A model generated the notes under the pieces. It was not told the origin of the DNA. It ran no database searches and saw only the letters and a list, made by a program, of their open reading frames with translations. Made by a program: the position numbers and the translations under genes. A stretch of DNA of 64,000 nt. Origin: Bordetella trematum. Lineage in GTDB: Bacteria; Pseudomonadota; Gammaproteobacteria; Burkholderiales; Burkholderiaceae_B. The stretch is taken from assembly GCF_900078335.1 (NCBI RefSeq), contig NZ_FKBR01000019.1, positions 165,655 through 229,654 of the forward strand, written 5' to 3'. Below, in pieces: positions 29,087-37,898 of this stretch. The first letter of the stretch is position 1, and each line of letters begins with the position of its first letter.

Positions 29087-30502
29087 ATGACACTGTTGCA
29101 AGATCTCCAGTCCCTCCTGGGCCCTGCCCACGTGCTTACCGGCGAGGATGCCGTCCCCTATGCCACCGACTGGCGGCATCGCTACCATGGCCGGGCGCTG
29201 GCCGTCGTGCGTCCCGGCTCGACCGAAGAGGTCGCCAGCGTGCTGCGCCTGTGCCGCCGGCACGGCGCGCCGGTGGTGCCTCAGGGGGGCAACACCGGCC
29301 TGTGCGGCGGAGCCACGCCGGATGACAGCGGCACCGCCGTCATCGTCAGCACGGCGCGTCTGAACCGCGTGCGGGCGATCGACACCGACAACGACACCAT
29401 CACGGTCGAGGCGGGCTGCATCCTGCAGGCCGTCCAGGACGCCGCCGAGCAGGCCGGGCGCCTGTTCCCGCTCAGCCTGGCGGCCGAGGGCAGCTGCACC
29501 ATCGGCGGCAATCTCGCCACCAATGCCGGTGGCACCCAGGTGCTGCGCTACGGCAATGCGCGCGACCTGGCCCTGGGCCTTGAGGTCGTGACCGCCGAGG
29601 GCGAGATCTGGCACGGGCTGCGCGGGCTGCGCAAGGACAACACCGGCTACGACCTGCGCGACCTGTACATCGGCAGCGAGGGCACGCTGGGCATCATCAC
29701 CGCCGCCACCCTCAAACTGTATCCGCTGCCTGTGGCCAGCTGCACCGCGCTGCTGACGCTGGCCAGCGTGGATGACGCGGTCGAACTGCTGTCGCGCGCC
29801 CGCGCCGGATTCGGGGCCTCGCTCACCGGTTTCGAGTTGATGGCCGGCGATTGCCTGCAAGCCGTGGTGCGCCTGTTCCCGCAGCAGCGCCTGCCTTTCG
29901 AGGGCGCGTCGCTCGAGTCTCCCTGGTATGCGCTGCTGCAACTGTCCGACAGCGAAAGCGAGGCCCATGCCCGCGAACGCTTCGAGGCGGTGCTGGGTCA
30001 GGCGATCGAAGACGGCCTGGTCGGCGATGCCGCCATCGCCGAGAACCTGGCGCAAAGCCATGCCCTGTGGCACCTGCGCGAGAGCATCCCGCTGGCCGAG
30101 GCGGAGCTGGGCAAGTCGGTCAAGCATGATGTCTCCATTCCCATCTCTTCCATCGCCCATTTCGTGCGCGTGACCAACGCCGAGCTCCAGGAGCGCTTTC
30201 CCGGTGTGCGCAATGTGATCTTCGGTCATCTGGGCGACGGTAACCTGCACTACAACGTGACCCGCGGGCAGGGGCAGACCGAGGCCGAGGTGCTGGCGCT
30301 GCAATCGGCCATCTATGACGTGGTACACGACAGCGTGCAGGCGCACGCCGGCTCGATCAGCGCCGAGCACGGCGTGGGCCAGCTCAAGCGCGATGAGTTG
30401 CCGCGCTACAAGGACCCGGTCGAACTGGCGCTCATGAAGCGCATCAAGGCCGCGCTCGATCCCGAGCGCCTGATGAACCCGGGCAAGGTCCTGCAGGCCT
30501 GA
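29087..30502 (+). CDS. GlcD-type FAD-binding dehydrogenase (D-2-hydroxy acid)
   Basis: 471 residues. FAD-binding domain of the PCMH type (PQGGNTGLCGGATP, a GG-LATNAGG loop, GSEGTLGIIT) and the FAD-oxidase C-terminal domain with HLGDGNLHYN and EHGVGQLKRDE. The family oxidises D-2-hydroxy acids such as D-2-hydroxyglutarate, D-lactate or glycolate. The single-subunit layout without GlcE/GlcF partners favours a D-2-hydroxyglutarate or D-lactate dehydrogenase; I cannot choose between them. A two-component pair begins 9 nt downstream, probably on the same transcript. Confidence 0.88.
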   Translation: MTLLQDLQSLLGPAHVLTGEDAVPYATDWRHRYHGRALAVVRPGSTEEVASVLRLCRRHGAPVVPQGGNTGLCGGATPDDSGTAVIVSTARLNRVRAIDTDNDTITVEAGCILQAVQDAAEQAGRLFPLSLAAEGSCTIGGNLATNAGGTQVLRYGNARDLALGLEVVTAEGEIWHGLRGLRKDNTGYDLRDLYIGSEGTLGIITAATLKLYPLPVASCTALLTLASVDDAVELLSRARAGFGASLTGFELMAGDCLQAVVRLFPQQRLPFEGASLESPWYALLQLSDSESEAHARERFEAVLGQAIEDGLVGDAAIAENLAQSHALWHLRESIPLAEAELGKSVKHDVSIPISSIAHFVRVTNAELQERFPGVRNVIFGHLGDGNLHYNVTRGQGQTEAEVLALQSAIYDVVHDSVQAHAGSISAEHGVGQLKRDELPRYKDPVELALMKRIKAALDPERLMNPGKVLQA

Positions 30503-30511
30503 GGCGACGCC

Positions 30512-31201
30512 GTGCACACCGCCAACCTGCGCGTGCTGATCGTCGAGGACAACCTGACGATTGCCGGCAACCTCTATGAATACCTCCAGGGGCAGGGGTT
30601 CATTCCGGATGTGGCCTATGACGGCCACGCGGCGCTGGCAATGCTGCAGCAGCAGGATTTCGACTTGCTGCTCCTGGATATCGGCCTGCCGGGCCTGGAC
30701 GGACATGCGGTGCTGCATGCCTTGCGCACGCGCCTGCGCAAGGCCTTGCCGGTGCTGATGCTGACGGCCCGCGACGGCCTTTCCGACAAGCTGGCCGGTT
30801 TCGAGCATGGCGCCGATGACTACCTCACCAAGCCGTTCGCCTTGGCCGAGGTCAAGGCGCGGCTGTTGGCGCTGAACCAGCGCGCCCGCGGCACCGTGGT
30901 GGATACGATGTTTCGCTGCGGGCCGCTGGCGCTGGACAGCCGCAGTCGCGAAGTCTCGGTGCATGGGCGGCCGGTGCACCTGGCGCGCAAATCGGTGCGC
31001 ATCGTGGAAATGCTGTTGCGTGATCCGGGCAAGCTGGTGACGCGGCAGTCGCTGGAGGCCGCGCTCTGGGGCGACGAGCCGCCGGCCTCCGATGCGCTGC
31101 GCAGCCAGATGCACTTGCTGCGCCGCGCCCTCGCCGATGCCGGCTTTGATGGCATCGAGACGGTGCATGGCGAAGGCTGGCGGCTGGTGGAGCCTGCATG
31201 A
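30512..31201 (+). CDS. OmpR/PhoB-family response regulator
   Basis: 229 residues, GTG start. Receiver domain (~6-115) with acidic pair E12-D13, phosphoacceptor D56 in LLLLDIGLPGLDG, conserved Thr in LMLTARDG and Lys in YLTKPF; then a winged-helix DNA-binding domain (~125-225). Its stop overlaps the start of the cognate kinase (ATGA). It follows the GlcD-type dehydrogenase by 9 nt, so a metabolic signal is possible but not shown. Confidence 0.92.
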   Translation: MHTANLRVLIVEDNLTIAGNLYEYLQGQGFIPDVAYDGHAALAMLQQQDFDLLLLDIGLPGLDGHAVLHALRTRLRKALPVLMLTARDGLSDKLAGFEHGADDYLTKPFALAEVKARLLALNQRARGTVVDTMFRCGPLALDSRSREVSVHGRPVHLARKSVRIVEMLLRDPGKLVTRQSLEAALWGDEPPASDALRSQMHLLRRALADAGFDGIETVHGEGWRLVEPA

Positions 31202-32508
31202 GCGCCCGGCAGGGTACGCTGACCCAGCGAGCGGTCTGGGCGCTGACCAGCATCGTGGCGCTGTTCGTCACCGCGCTGGCCCTGTTCTCCTACCTGACCT
31301 TCGATCAGATGGAAGACGAGCTGGTCGACGATATCCTCGCCACCGAAACCGCGCGGGTGTTGCAGCACCTGGCCACTGAACCGGACTACGTCCCGGCGCG
31401 GGGCGCGCGCGAGCTGGGCGGCGCCATGCACGCCTGGCTGCAGACGCCGGGAGAGCCCAATGACGATCTGCCCGAGCCGCTGCGCGGGCTGGACACCGGC
31501 CCGCACCTGCTGGAGCCGGGGGCCGATACCTGGCACGTGATGGTGGCCGACGCCGGAGAGGGCATCGGGCGGGTCTATGTGCTGTACGACGCCACCGAGA
31601 ACGAAGCCCGCGTGCTGGACTTCGGGCTGTTCGTGCTGGGCGTGGGAGCCGTTTGCATCATCATTGCCTATGGCCTGGCGCGCCGCCTGGCCGGCTATGT
31701 GGTGCGGCCGCTCAACGAGGTGACCAACCGGCTGGTCAACTGGGCGCCGGGCGCGCCTGACATGACGGTCACGCGCGATGACGAGGCCGGACGGCTGGTC
31801 GAGGCCTTCAACCGCGTGCAGAACCGGGTCGACCGTTCGATCGCCCGCGAACGAGAGTTCGCCGCCAACCTCAGCCACGAGGTGCGCACCCCGCTGGCCA
31901 GTATCCGTTCCGACAGTGAAATGCTGCAAATGAGCGCGACCGCCACGCCCGAGATGCAACGGCGCCTGCAACGCATCATCGACGACGTGGACAGCATCTC
32001 CGCTTCGCTGGAAAGCGCCCGCGCCATGGCGCGCGATGAGCCGCTGGCGCCCGAAACCGTGCTGCTGGCCGAATGCATGCAGGCCGCCTGGCAAGGGCTC
32101 GAGGCCAGCGCCGAGCGGGCCGGCCTGGTGTTCATCAACGCCATCGATCCGCAGGCCAGCCGCGAGCTGGACCGCTATGCCTTGCTGACCGTATTGCGCA
32201 ACCTGCTGCGCAACGCCATCGAGCATGCCGCGCCGGCCACCCTGTACGTCAGTCTCGACCACCAGGGCCGGCTGGTGCTGGCCGACGACGGGCGGGGCAT
32301 CGCGGCCGCTGAGCTGCCATTCGTGTTCCAGCGCTATCACAGCGGCCGGCTGCGCGACAGCGCTGCGGTCTCCGCGCACGCGCTGCCGCATGGGCTGGGG
32401 CTGTCCATCGCCAAGCAGGTCTGCGATATGCAGGGCTGGCATCTGACGGTCGAGTCCCACTGCGAAGGGCCGGAGCGTGGCACCCGCTTCACGCTCAGCC
32501 TGGCCTGA
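31198..32508 (+). CDS. Sensor histidine kinase
   Basis: 436 residues. Two membrane helices (~12-34 and ~142-163) flank a periplasmic sensor of about 105 residues; a HAMP segment, a dimerisation domain with phosphoacceptor H227 in ANLSHEVRTPL, and an HATPase domain (LRNLLRNAIEHA, ADDGRGI, HGLGLSIAK) follow. It overlaps the response regulator gene by 4 nt. The sensor region is rich in acidic residues near its start (DQMEDELVDD); the ligand is unknown. Confidence 0.92.
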   Translation: MSARQGTLTQRAVWALTSIVALFVTALALFSYLTFDQMEDELVDDILATETARVLQHLATEPDYVPARGARELGGAMHAWLQTPGEPNDDLPEPLRGLDTGPHLLEPGADTWHVMVADAGEGIGRVYVLYDATENEARVLDFGLFVLGVGAVCIIIAYGLARRLAGYVVRPLNEVTNRLVNWAPGAPDMTVTRDDEAGRLVEAFNRVQNRVDRSIAREREFAANLSHEVRTPLASIRSDSEMLQMSATATPEMQRRLQRIIDDVDSISASLESARAMARDEPLAPETVLLAECMQAAWQGLEASAERAGLVFINAIDPQASRELDRYALLTVLRNLLRNAIEHAAPATLYVSLDHQGRLVLADDGRGIAAAELPFVFQRYHSGRLRDSAAVSAHALPHGLGLSIAKQVCDMQGWHLTVESHCEGPERGTRFTLSLA

Positions 32509-32585
32509 GTCGCCGCGACCGCACGGCGGTATACTGGTTGCTCGCTTTTCTGGATTACCCCGCTCATTTGCGGGTAATTGTCATC

Positions 32586-33311
32586 ATGTCCTCGAATACT
32601 CCGGCCGAGGCAGCTCCCCGGCCGCGCAATCTGGCCTGGTCCCTCGTGGCCAGTCTGGCCCAGCGCATCCGCTGCGGCGATATTCTTCCCGGCCACAAAC
32701 TTCCCTCCGAGTCTGCCCTGATGCAGGAGTTCGGCGTGAGCCGCACGGTTGTGCGGGAGGCACTGTCACGCTTGCAGGCGGCCGGTCTGGCCGAGACCCA
32801 CCATGGCGTGGGCAGCTATGCCTTGCAGTCCCCTCACGGGGACTTTCGCATCGACCCGGCCGATATCGCCACGGTACGAGATGTGATGGTGCTGCTGGAA
32901 CTGCGTATCCCGGTCGAAAGCGAGGCCGCCGGCCTGGCTGCGCTGCGCCGCTCCGTCCAGCAACTGCAGGCCATGCGCCGTGAACTGGATCGCTTTGCCG
33001 TGGCCATCGACGAGGGCGGCGATACCGTCACGCCGGACTATCAGTTTCATTTCCTGATCTCCCAGGCGACCGGCAATCGTTATTTCGCCGAGCTGATGGC
33101 TGGCCTGGGCGCAGCCATCATTCCACGCACCCGCATCAGCGCCCAGCGCATCCAGCCCCAGGCCAGCCAGCCTTATCTGGCGCGTCTGCTGGTCGAGCAC
33201 GAGATGATCTACGACGCCATCGAGCGCCAGGATGCCGATGGCGCCCGGGCCGCCATGCGTTCGCACCTGGGCAATAGCACCGAACGGCTGCGGCGGGCGC
33301 AAAGCCTCTGA
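32586..33311 (+). CDS. FadR-subfamily GntR transcriptional regulator
   Basis: 241 residues from the ATG at 32586; an earlier in-frame start at 32538 would add 16 unlikely residues. N-terminal winged helix with LPSESALMQEFGVSRTVVREALSRL, then an all-helical FCD effector domain (~95-235) with the metal/ligand histidines expected in QFHFLISQATGN and LLVEHEMIYDAI. FCD regulators usually respond to organic acids, so the nearby GlcD-type dehydrogenase is one possible target. A TATACT box occurs near 32530. Confidence 0.88.
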   Translation: MSSNTPAEAAPRPRNLAWSLVASLAQRIRCGDILPGHKLPSESALMQEFGVSRTVVREALSRLQAAGLAETHHGVGSYALQSPHGDFRIDPADIATVRDVMVLLELRIPVESEAAGLAALRRSVQQLQAMRRELDRFAVAIDEGGDTVTPDYQFHFLISQATGNRYFAELMAGLGAAIIPRTRISAQRIQPQASQPYLARLLVEHEMIYDAIERQDADGARAAMRSHLGNSTERLRRAQSL

Positions 33312-33439
33312 GGCGCGCCGCCATGCGGCGCGTTGCAAAAATTGACCAAAATTTGACCCGCCGCAGTTATTCTCCTGTTTCGCAGTGGTGCCCCGGCCGC
33401 GGGGGGATGCATCACGCCTACTGATTAACGGAGTGGATA

Positions 33440-35356
33440 GTGCGACGATTGACCCTACGATTCGTAATCGCGGTTTTGTTGATGCTGACTGCCAGCCGTC
33501 TGGGGCTGGCCTTCTGGCAATGGGACCGTGTCCAGGCTGCCGGCGGGCTGTGGCCGGTGATTTTCGGCGGCTGGCGCATCGACCTGGTGCTGGTCGCCAT
33601 GTTGTCGGGCCTGCCCGCCGTGCTGTCCTACTGGTTCGGGCATCGTCCGCTGGCCGTCAAGATCACTGCCTGGTGGTTCCGCCTGTGCTGGATGCTGTAT
33701 GTGCTGCTGGAGGTCTCCACGCCGCAGTTCATCCTGGAGTACGACACCCGGCCGAACCGGCTGTATTTCGAGTACCTGGTGCACCCGCGCGAAGTCGCCG
33801 GCATGCTCTGGGAGGGGTACAAGCTGGTGCTGCTGGGGGCTTTCGTGGTGTTGTTGATCGCCGCCTGGCTGTCGCTGCGCCTGTTCCCGACCCGCCTGCT
33901 CGACCCGCGCATGAAGTGGTGGAAGCGGCCCATCGCCACGGTGCTCACCCTGGCCATCGTGGTGCTGGCCGCGCGCGGCACGCTGCAGCACCGCCCGATC
34001 AATCCGTCGATGGTGGCCTTCAGCGGCGACGCCATGGTCAATACCTTGCCGCTGAACTCGCTCTATAACGTGGCGGATGCGGCCTACCGGATGCGCGATG
34101 AGCGCTCGTCCGCGGCGCTCTATCCCAAGATGGAAGTCAGCCGCATGAATCAGATCGTGCGCGAGGCTTCCGGGATCGAAGGCCCCGAGCTCTACCCCGA
34201 ACTGCCCAGCGCCCACGTGCAGAAGGCCACGGTGCGGCGCGACAAGCCCTATAACCTGGTCATCATTCTGCAGGAAAGCCTGGGGGCGCAGTATGTCGCC
34301 AGCCTGGGCGGCAAGAACCTGACGCCTGAGCTGGACAAGCTGGGTCAGCAGGGCTGGATGTTCCATCGGGCCTATGCCACCGGCACGCGTTCGGTGCGCG
34401 GCATCGAGGCCGTGACGGCGGGCTTTCTGCCGACCGTGGCCGAGGCGGTGGTCAAGCTGCCGCGGGCGCAGACTAATTTCTTCACGCTTGCCGCCTTGCT
34501 CAAGGCCCATGGCTTCCATTCGCGCTTTGTCTACGGCGGCGAGTCGCACTTCGACAATATGCGCGGCTTCTTCCTGGGCAACGGCTTTGATGAGGTGGTC
34601 GATCGCAAGGACTTTGTCGATCCGGTGTTCGTGGGATCGTGGGGTGCGTCCGACGAGGATATGTTCACGCAGGTCGATCGCCTGTTGCGCACCGACAGCG
34701 ACAAACCGGTCTTCACCCTGGCCTTCTCGGTCAGCAATCACTCGCCCTGGGAATACCCCGCGGGGCGCATCGAGCCGCAAGGTGATCCGGCCTCGGTGGA
34801 GAACACCGTGCGCTATGCGGACTGGACCATCGGTCGCTTCTTCGAGAAAGCCCGCAAGGCGCCTTATTGGGACAACACCGTCTTTCTGGTGATCGCCGAT
34901 CACGACTCGCGCGTGTTCGGCGCCAACCTGGTGCCGGTGCGCCACTTCCAGATCCCGGCCCTGATCCTGGGCGCCGGCATCGAACCGCGCCAGGATGATC
35001 GCCTGGTGAGCCAGGTGGATATGGCGCCCACACTGCTTTCGCTGATCGGGGTCGATAACGTCAATCCCATGCTCGGCTCCGATCTGACGCAACGCAGTCC
35101 CAATCGCGCCATGATGCAGTACGGCGATAACTACGGCTATCTGAGCGGAGACGATCTGGTCGTGATCGAGCCGCGCAAGGAGCCGACCACTTATCGCTAT
35201 ACCCGTCGCCCCTATGATCAGAGCGACAGCTATGACCCTATCGCCAACCAGCCCTCATTGACCGAGGTGGCGCTGGCGTACGCCCTGTGGCCCAGCTGGG
35301 CCTACCGCGAAGAGCGTTATCGCCTGCCGCCGCAGACGGCGGCGCAACAGCAGTAA
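33440..35356 (+). CDS. LTA synthase-family sulfatase/phosphotransferase
   Basis: 638 residues, GTG start with GGAG upstream. Five N-terminal membrane helices within ~residues 1-190, then a periplasmic sulfatase-fold domain (~260-560). The metal/nucleophile elements of the LtaS/OpgB family are visible: the Glu in IILQESLGAQY, the Thr in YATGTRSVRG (phospho-intermediate), SVSNHSPWEYP, and VIADHDSRVF. In Gram-negatives such enzymes transfer phosphoglycerol or phosphoethanolamine to periplasmic glucans or LPS; which one applies here is unknown. Upstream, 33339-33362 holds two close TTGACC hexamers in an A-rich repeat, a possible promoter. Confidence 0.87.
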   Translation: MRRLTLRFVIAVLLMLTASRLGLAFWQWDRVQAAGGLWPVIFGGWRIDLVLVAMLSGLPAVLSYWFGHRPLAVKITAWWFRLCWMLYVLLEVSTPQFILEYDTRPNRLYFEYLVHPREVAGMLWEGYKLVLLGAFVVLLIAAWLSLRLFPTRLLDPRMKWWKRPIATVLTLAIVVLAARGTLQHRPINPSMVAFSGDAMVNTLPLNSLYNVADAAYRMRDERSSAALYPKMEVSRMNQIVREASGIEGPELYPELPSAHVQKATVRRDKPYNLVIILQESLGAQYVASLGGKNLTPELDKLGQQGWMFHRAYATGTRSVRGIEAVTAGFLPTVAEAVVKLPRAQTNFFTLAALLKAHGFHSRFVYGGESHFDNMRGFFLGNGFDEVVDRKDFVDPVFVGSWGASDEDMFTQVDRLLRTDSDKPVFTLAFSVSNHSPWEYPAGRIEPQGDPASVENTVRYADWTIGRFFEKARKAPYWDNTVFLVIADHDSRVFGANLVPVRHFQIPALILGAGIEPRQDDRLVSQVDMAPTLLSLIGVDNVNPMLGSDLTQRSPNRAMMQYGDNYGYLSGDDLVVIEPRKEPTTYRYTRRPYDQSDSYDPIANQPSLTEVALAYALWPSWAYREERYRLPPQTAAQQQ

Positions 35357-35362
35357 GGGATG

Positions 35363-35389
35363 GCGGCTGCCGGCCCCGGGCCGGCAGCC
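35363..35389. terminator. Hairpin between convergent genes
   Basis: A perfect 12-bp GC-rich stem (35363-35374 with 35378-35389) with a 3-nt loop fills the 40-nt gap between the LTA synthase-like gene and the convergent TonB receptor. No T-run, so termination strength is uncertain. Confidence 0.5.
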
Positions 35390-35396
35390 GTGATCC

Positions 35397-37643
35397 TCAG
35401 AAGCGGGCCACCAGATTCAGCGCGAAGTGGCGTCCCGGGGCCGAGTAGCGGTTCAGGCCCTTGGGATCGACCTCCAGGTTACGCAAGGTGTTCCATTCGA
35501 AGTAGCGACGATTCAGCAGGTTATAGACGCCGGCATTCAGGGTGATGGCGTCGGACAGCCTCCAGAAGGCGCTCAGATCGACCAGGTGCACCGCGTTGCT
35601 GAGGAATTCGGCCTCACTGCTGCTGGGGCCATCGTAATCATATTCAGTCCGCCGAGTATCGGCCGCCCGCTTCGCCCATCGTTGGGTGAGCGTGAGGGTA
35701 GCCCCCCATTTCGCCTGCGCGGCGGTATAGAACACCCTCAGCTGGGCCTCATCGGGCTGCAGCGCGCGCAGACCGTCTCCGGTGCTCGTGCCGCCCCGTA
35801 CGCGTGTGACCCGTAGCTCCGCGCCCAGGCCCGCAGCCAGACCCAGCAGCTTGTGCGCATCGAGTGTCGCGCGCAGTTCAAGGCCCTGCACCCACGCCTG
35901 ATCGACGTTGTGCGGGCTGTAGACGCTTTCGCTCAGAAACTCTCTGCATCGGCGCTTTGCGCATCCGGCGCTGCCCCATTGCGGATTTTTGATGAGGCGT
36001 TTGCTGTAACGCTCCTCGATGAAATCCTGGTAGCGGGTACGGAACACGGTGACGGCCACGCTGGCGCCCGGCCACTGACCCGAGAGGGTGAGGTCCTGGT
36101 TCAGGGCTCGTTCGGGCTTCAGGTCGGGGTTGGGCTCATAGAAGTTGCCGAAGGTCTCGAAGTAGAAATAGAGGTTTTCGGCGGAAGGGGCGCGAAAACC
36201 CTGCGATACGCCATAGCTCAGCTTGAGGCCGGCCGGCAGGCGGTAACCCAGGCGGGCGAAGCTGCTCAGAGCGCTGAAGCGCTTGCGGCCATCGACATCG
36301 ACATGTCTGGGCTCCCTCAGTGTCGTCGCCTGGCGCGAGTGCGTATAGCGATCCAGTCGCAGACCGACGCTGCCGTCCAGGTGCTCACCGAAGGCAAAGC
36401 GGTCGCTTGCCTTGAGCGACAGCGATGACACCGAGACCGGATTCATCAGGCGATAGGCCAGGACTCGGGTGCCGCGTTGTTCAAAGAAGGCGTCTACGTT
36501 GTGGTCAGAGGAGCGCCGCCGCCCGAGGCTGGCCTCGACTGACAGCGCGTGGATGCCCAGCGCACCTGTCAGAGGACGGCTTTCGAACGTGCTGCGCCAC
36601 TGGATGTCGTCTTGACGAGAGCTGCGGTCGTAGCGCCGGTCAAGCGATTGCCTGCGCGCGTGGTAGCGATCGGTGATGGTGCGCTGGGACTGCTGCTGCA
36701 GATAGAGCCCGGTTTCGAAGCGCTGGAGCAAGCCGTCCTGCAGCATGGCCCGATAGACCAGGGCCTGTCGGTCGTAGGGGGAGCGGTCGTGGATGTTGCG
36801 TATATCCCATGAGGCGCGCGACAGCGCACGGGTCAGGCGTTCCTTTCTGAGCTGCTCGTAGGTGAGTTGGACGCAATGGCCGACGCGAATGCACACGTCG
36901 AGCTTGCCCAGCAAGGCTTCCGAGCGTTGCCGGACCGGATCGGGTATGCCGCGCTGATCTCCCAGGATGTCCTGGCCGGCGCCGTAGTGGCGCGTTTCGC
37001 GTCCGTCACGCCGCGTGTACTGAAGAAAGACACTGCTGCCGGTGCCGAAGCGGGCGCCCAGGCCGGTGACGGCGAGCTTTTCACGGTTGCGCGATGCATA
37101 GCCGACTTTTCCGTAGGCGCCGAAGGTATGGCCCGGCGAAACGAAATCGTCGATGTCCTTGGTGACGAACTGCACCGACCCGCCGATACCCCCGCTGCCT
37201 GATTGCACCGAGTCGGCGCCTTTATGCAGGGTAACGCTTTTGACGTGTTCGAGTTCGACGCCGTTGCGGTTGCCGTTCAGAAACCCATAGCTGGCGTATA
37301 TGCCCGGGATGAGGGGGTCGGCTTGTGGCATGCCATCGACCGTGACGGCGACACGGGCGCCATCGACGCCTCGCATGGCGTAGCCGTTGCTGTTGCCGCG
37401 ATTGCCTTCGTTGACCGCAATGCCGGGCTCATACCGAACCAGGTCGCGGCTGTCGAAGACATTGTTGCGGGACAGTTCCTCGGCATCGTACTGGGCGGAG
37501 GAAGGACCCTCGTCGGGCGAGTTTCCCTGGACGGGGATGGCGGGAAGTTGCCAGATCGGGTCGGCCGTGGCCGGCCCGCAAGCGGCTGCCGAAGCGATCA
37601 GCGCAGGGAGAAGAAGGCGGGGGGGAGAGTGGCGTTTTCGCAT
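35397..37643 (-). CDS. TonB-dependent heme/hemoglobin/transferrin-type receptor
   Basis: 748 residues from the ATG at 37643, which begins a signal peptide (MRKRHSPPRLLL to about ATAD). A plug domain follows (RDLVRYEPGIAV, MRGVDGARVAVTVDGM, SVQFVTKD), then a 22-strand barrel ending in the terminal-Phe signature NLVARF. Two short-spaced cysteine pairs (VCIRVGHC and GCAKRRC) and GFRAPSAENLYF are typical of the hemoglobin/transferrin/lactoferrin receptor family. No heme uptake genes (hmuTUV) or hemophore are adjacent, so the ligand is uncertain. No Fur box was found upstream, but a tandem 15-bp repeat lies at 37704-37733. Confidence 0.88.
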   Translation of the reverse strand: MRKRHSPPRLLLPALIASAAACGPATADPIWQLPAIPVQGNSPDEGPSSAQYDAEELSRNNVFDSRDLVRYEPGIAVNEGNRGNSNGYAMRGVDGARVAVTVDGMPQADPLIPGIYASYGFLNGNRNGVELEHVKSVTLHKGADSVQSGSGGIGGSVQFVTKDIDDFVSPGHTFGAYGKVGYASRNREKLAVTGLGARFGTGSSVFLQYTRRDGRETRHYGAGQDILGDQRGIPDPVRQRSEALLGKLDVCIRVGHCVQLTYEQLRKERLTRALSRASWDIRNIHDRSPYDRQALVYRAMLQDGLLQRFETGLYLQQQSQRTITDRYHARRQSLDRRYDRSSRQDDIQWRSTFESRPLTGALGIHALSVEASLGRRRSSDHNVDAFFEQRGTRVLAYRLMNPVSVSSLSLKASDRFAFGEHLDGSVGLRLDRYTHSRQATTLREPRHVDVDGRKRFSALSSFARLGYRLPAGLKLSYGVSQGFRAPSAENLYFYFETFGNFYEPNPDLKPERALNQDLTLSGQWPGASVAVTVFRTRYQDFIEERYSKRLIKNPQWGSAGCAKRRCREFLSESVYSPHNVDQAWVQGLELRATLDAHKLLGLAAGLGAELRVTRVRGGTSTGDGLRALQPDEAQLRVFYTAAQAKWGATLTLTQRWAKRAADTRRTEYDYDGPSSSEAEFLSNAVHLVDLSAFWRLSDAITLNAGVYNLLNRRYFEWNTLRNLEVDPKGLNRYSAPGRHFALNLVARF

Positions 37644-37703
37644 GGTTTTCTGTGGGGTGAGGGGGATGGATATCCCGACAGAAACCAGGCGGTACGAAAC
37701 CGT

Positions 37704-37733
37704 GGAACGAGAATGGGCGGAGCGAGAACGGGC
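37704..37733. repeat. Adjacent pair of 15-bp direct repeats upstream of the TonB receptor
   Basis: GGAACGAGAATGGGC (37704-37718) is followed without gap by GGAGCGAGAACGGGC (37719-37733): 13 of 15 positions agree. The pair lies 61-90 nt before the receptor start codon, a suitable position for an activator binding to direct repeats. Confidence 0.4.
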
Positions 37734-37898
37734 GCTGGGCGGCGCAATGCCGAAGGAGCATGACGGCGGCTGTGGACAGGAACATGCCGGCATCATCCCC
37801 GGGGCGGGGCGGCAGTTCGTCCCGCCCCGGGATATTCAGATCAAACCCGAGGCCTGCTGTTGCATAGCCCGCAGGCTGCAGTCTTTGCCCCGCTTGGC

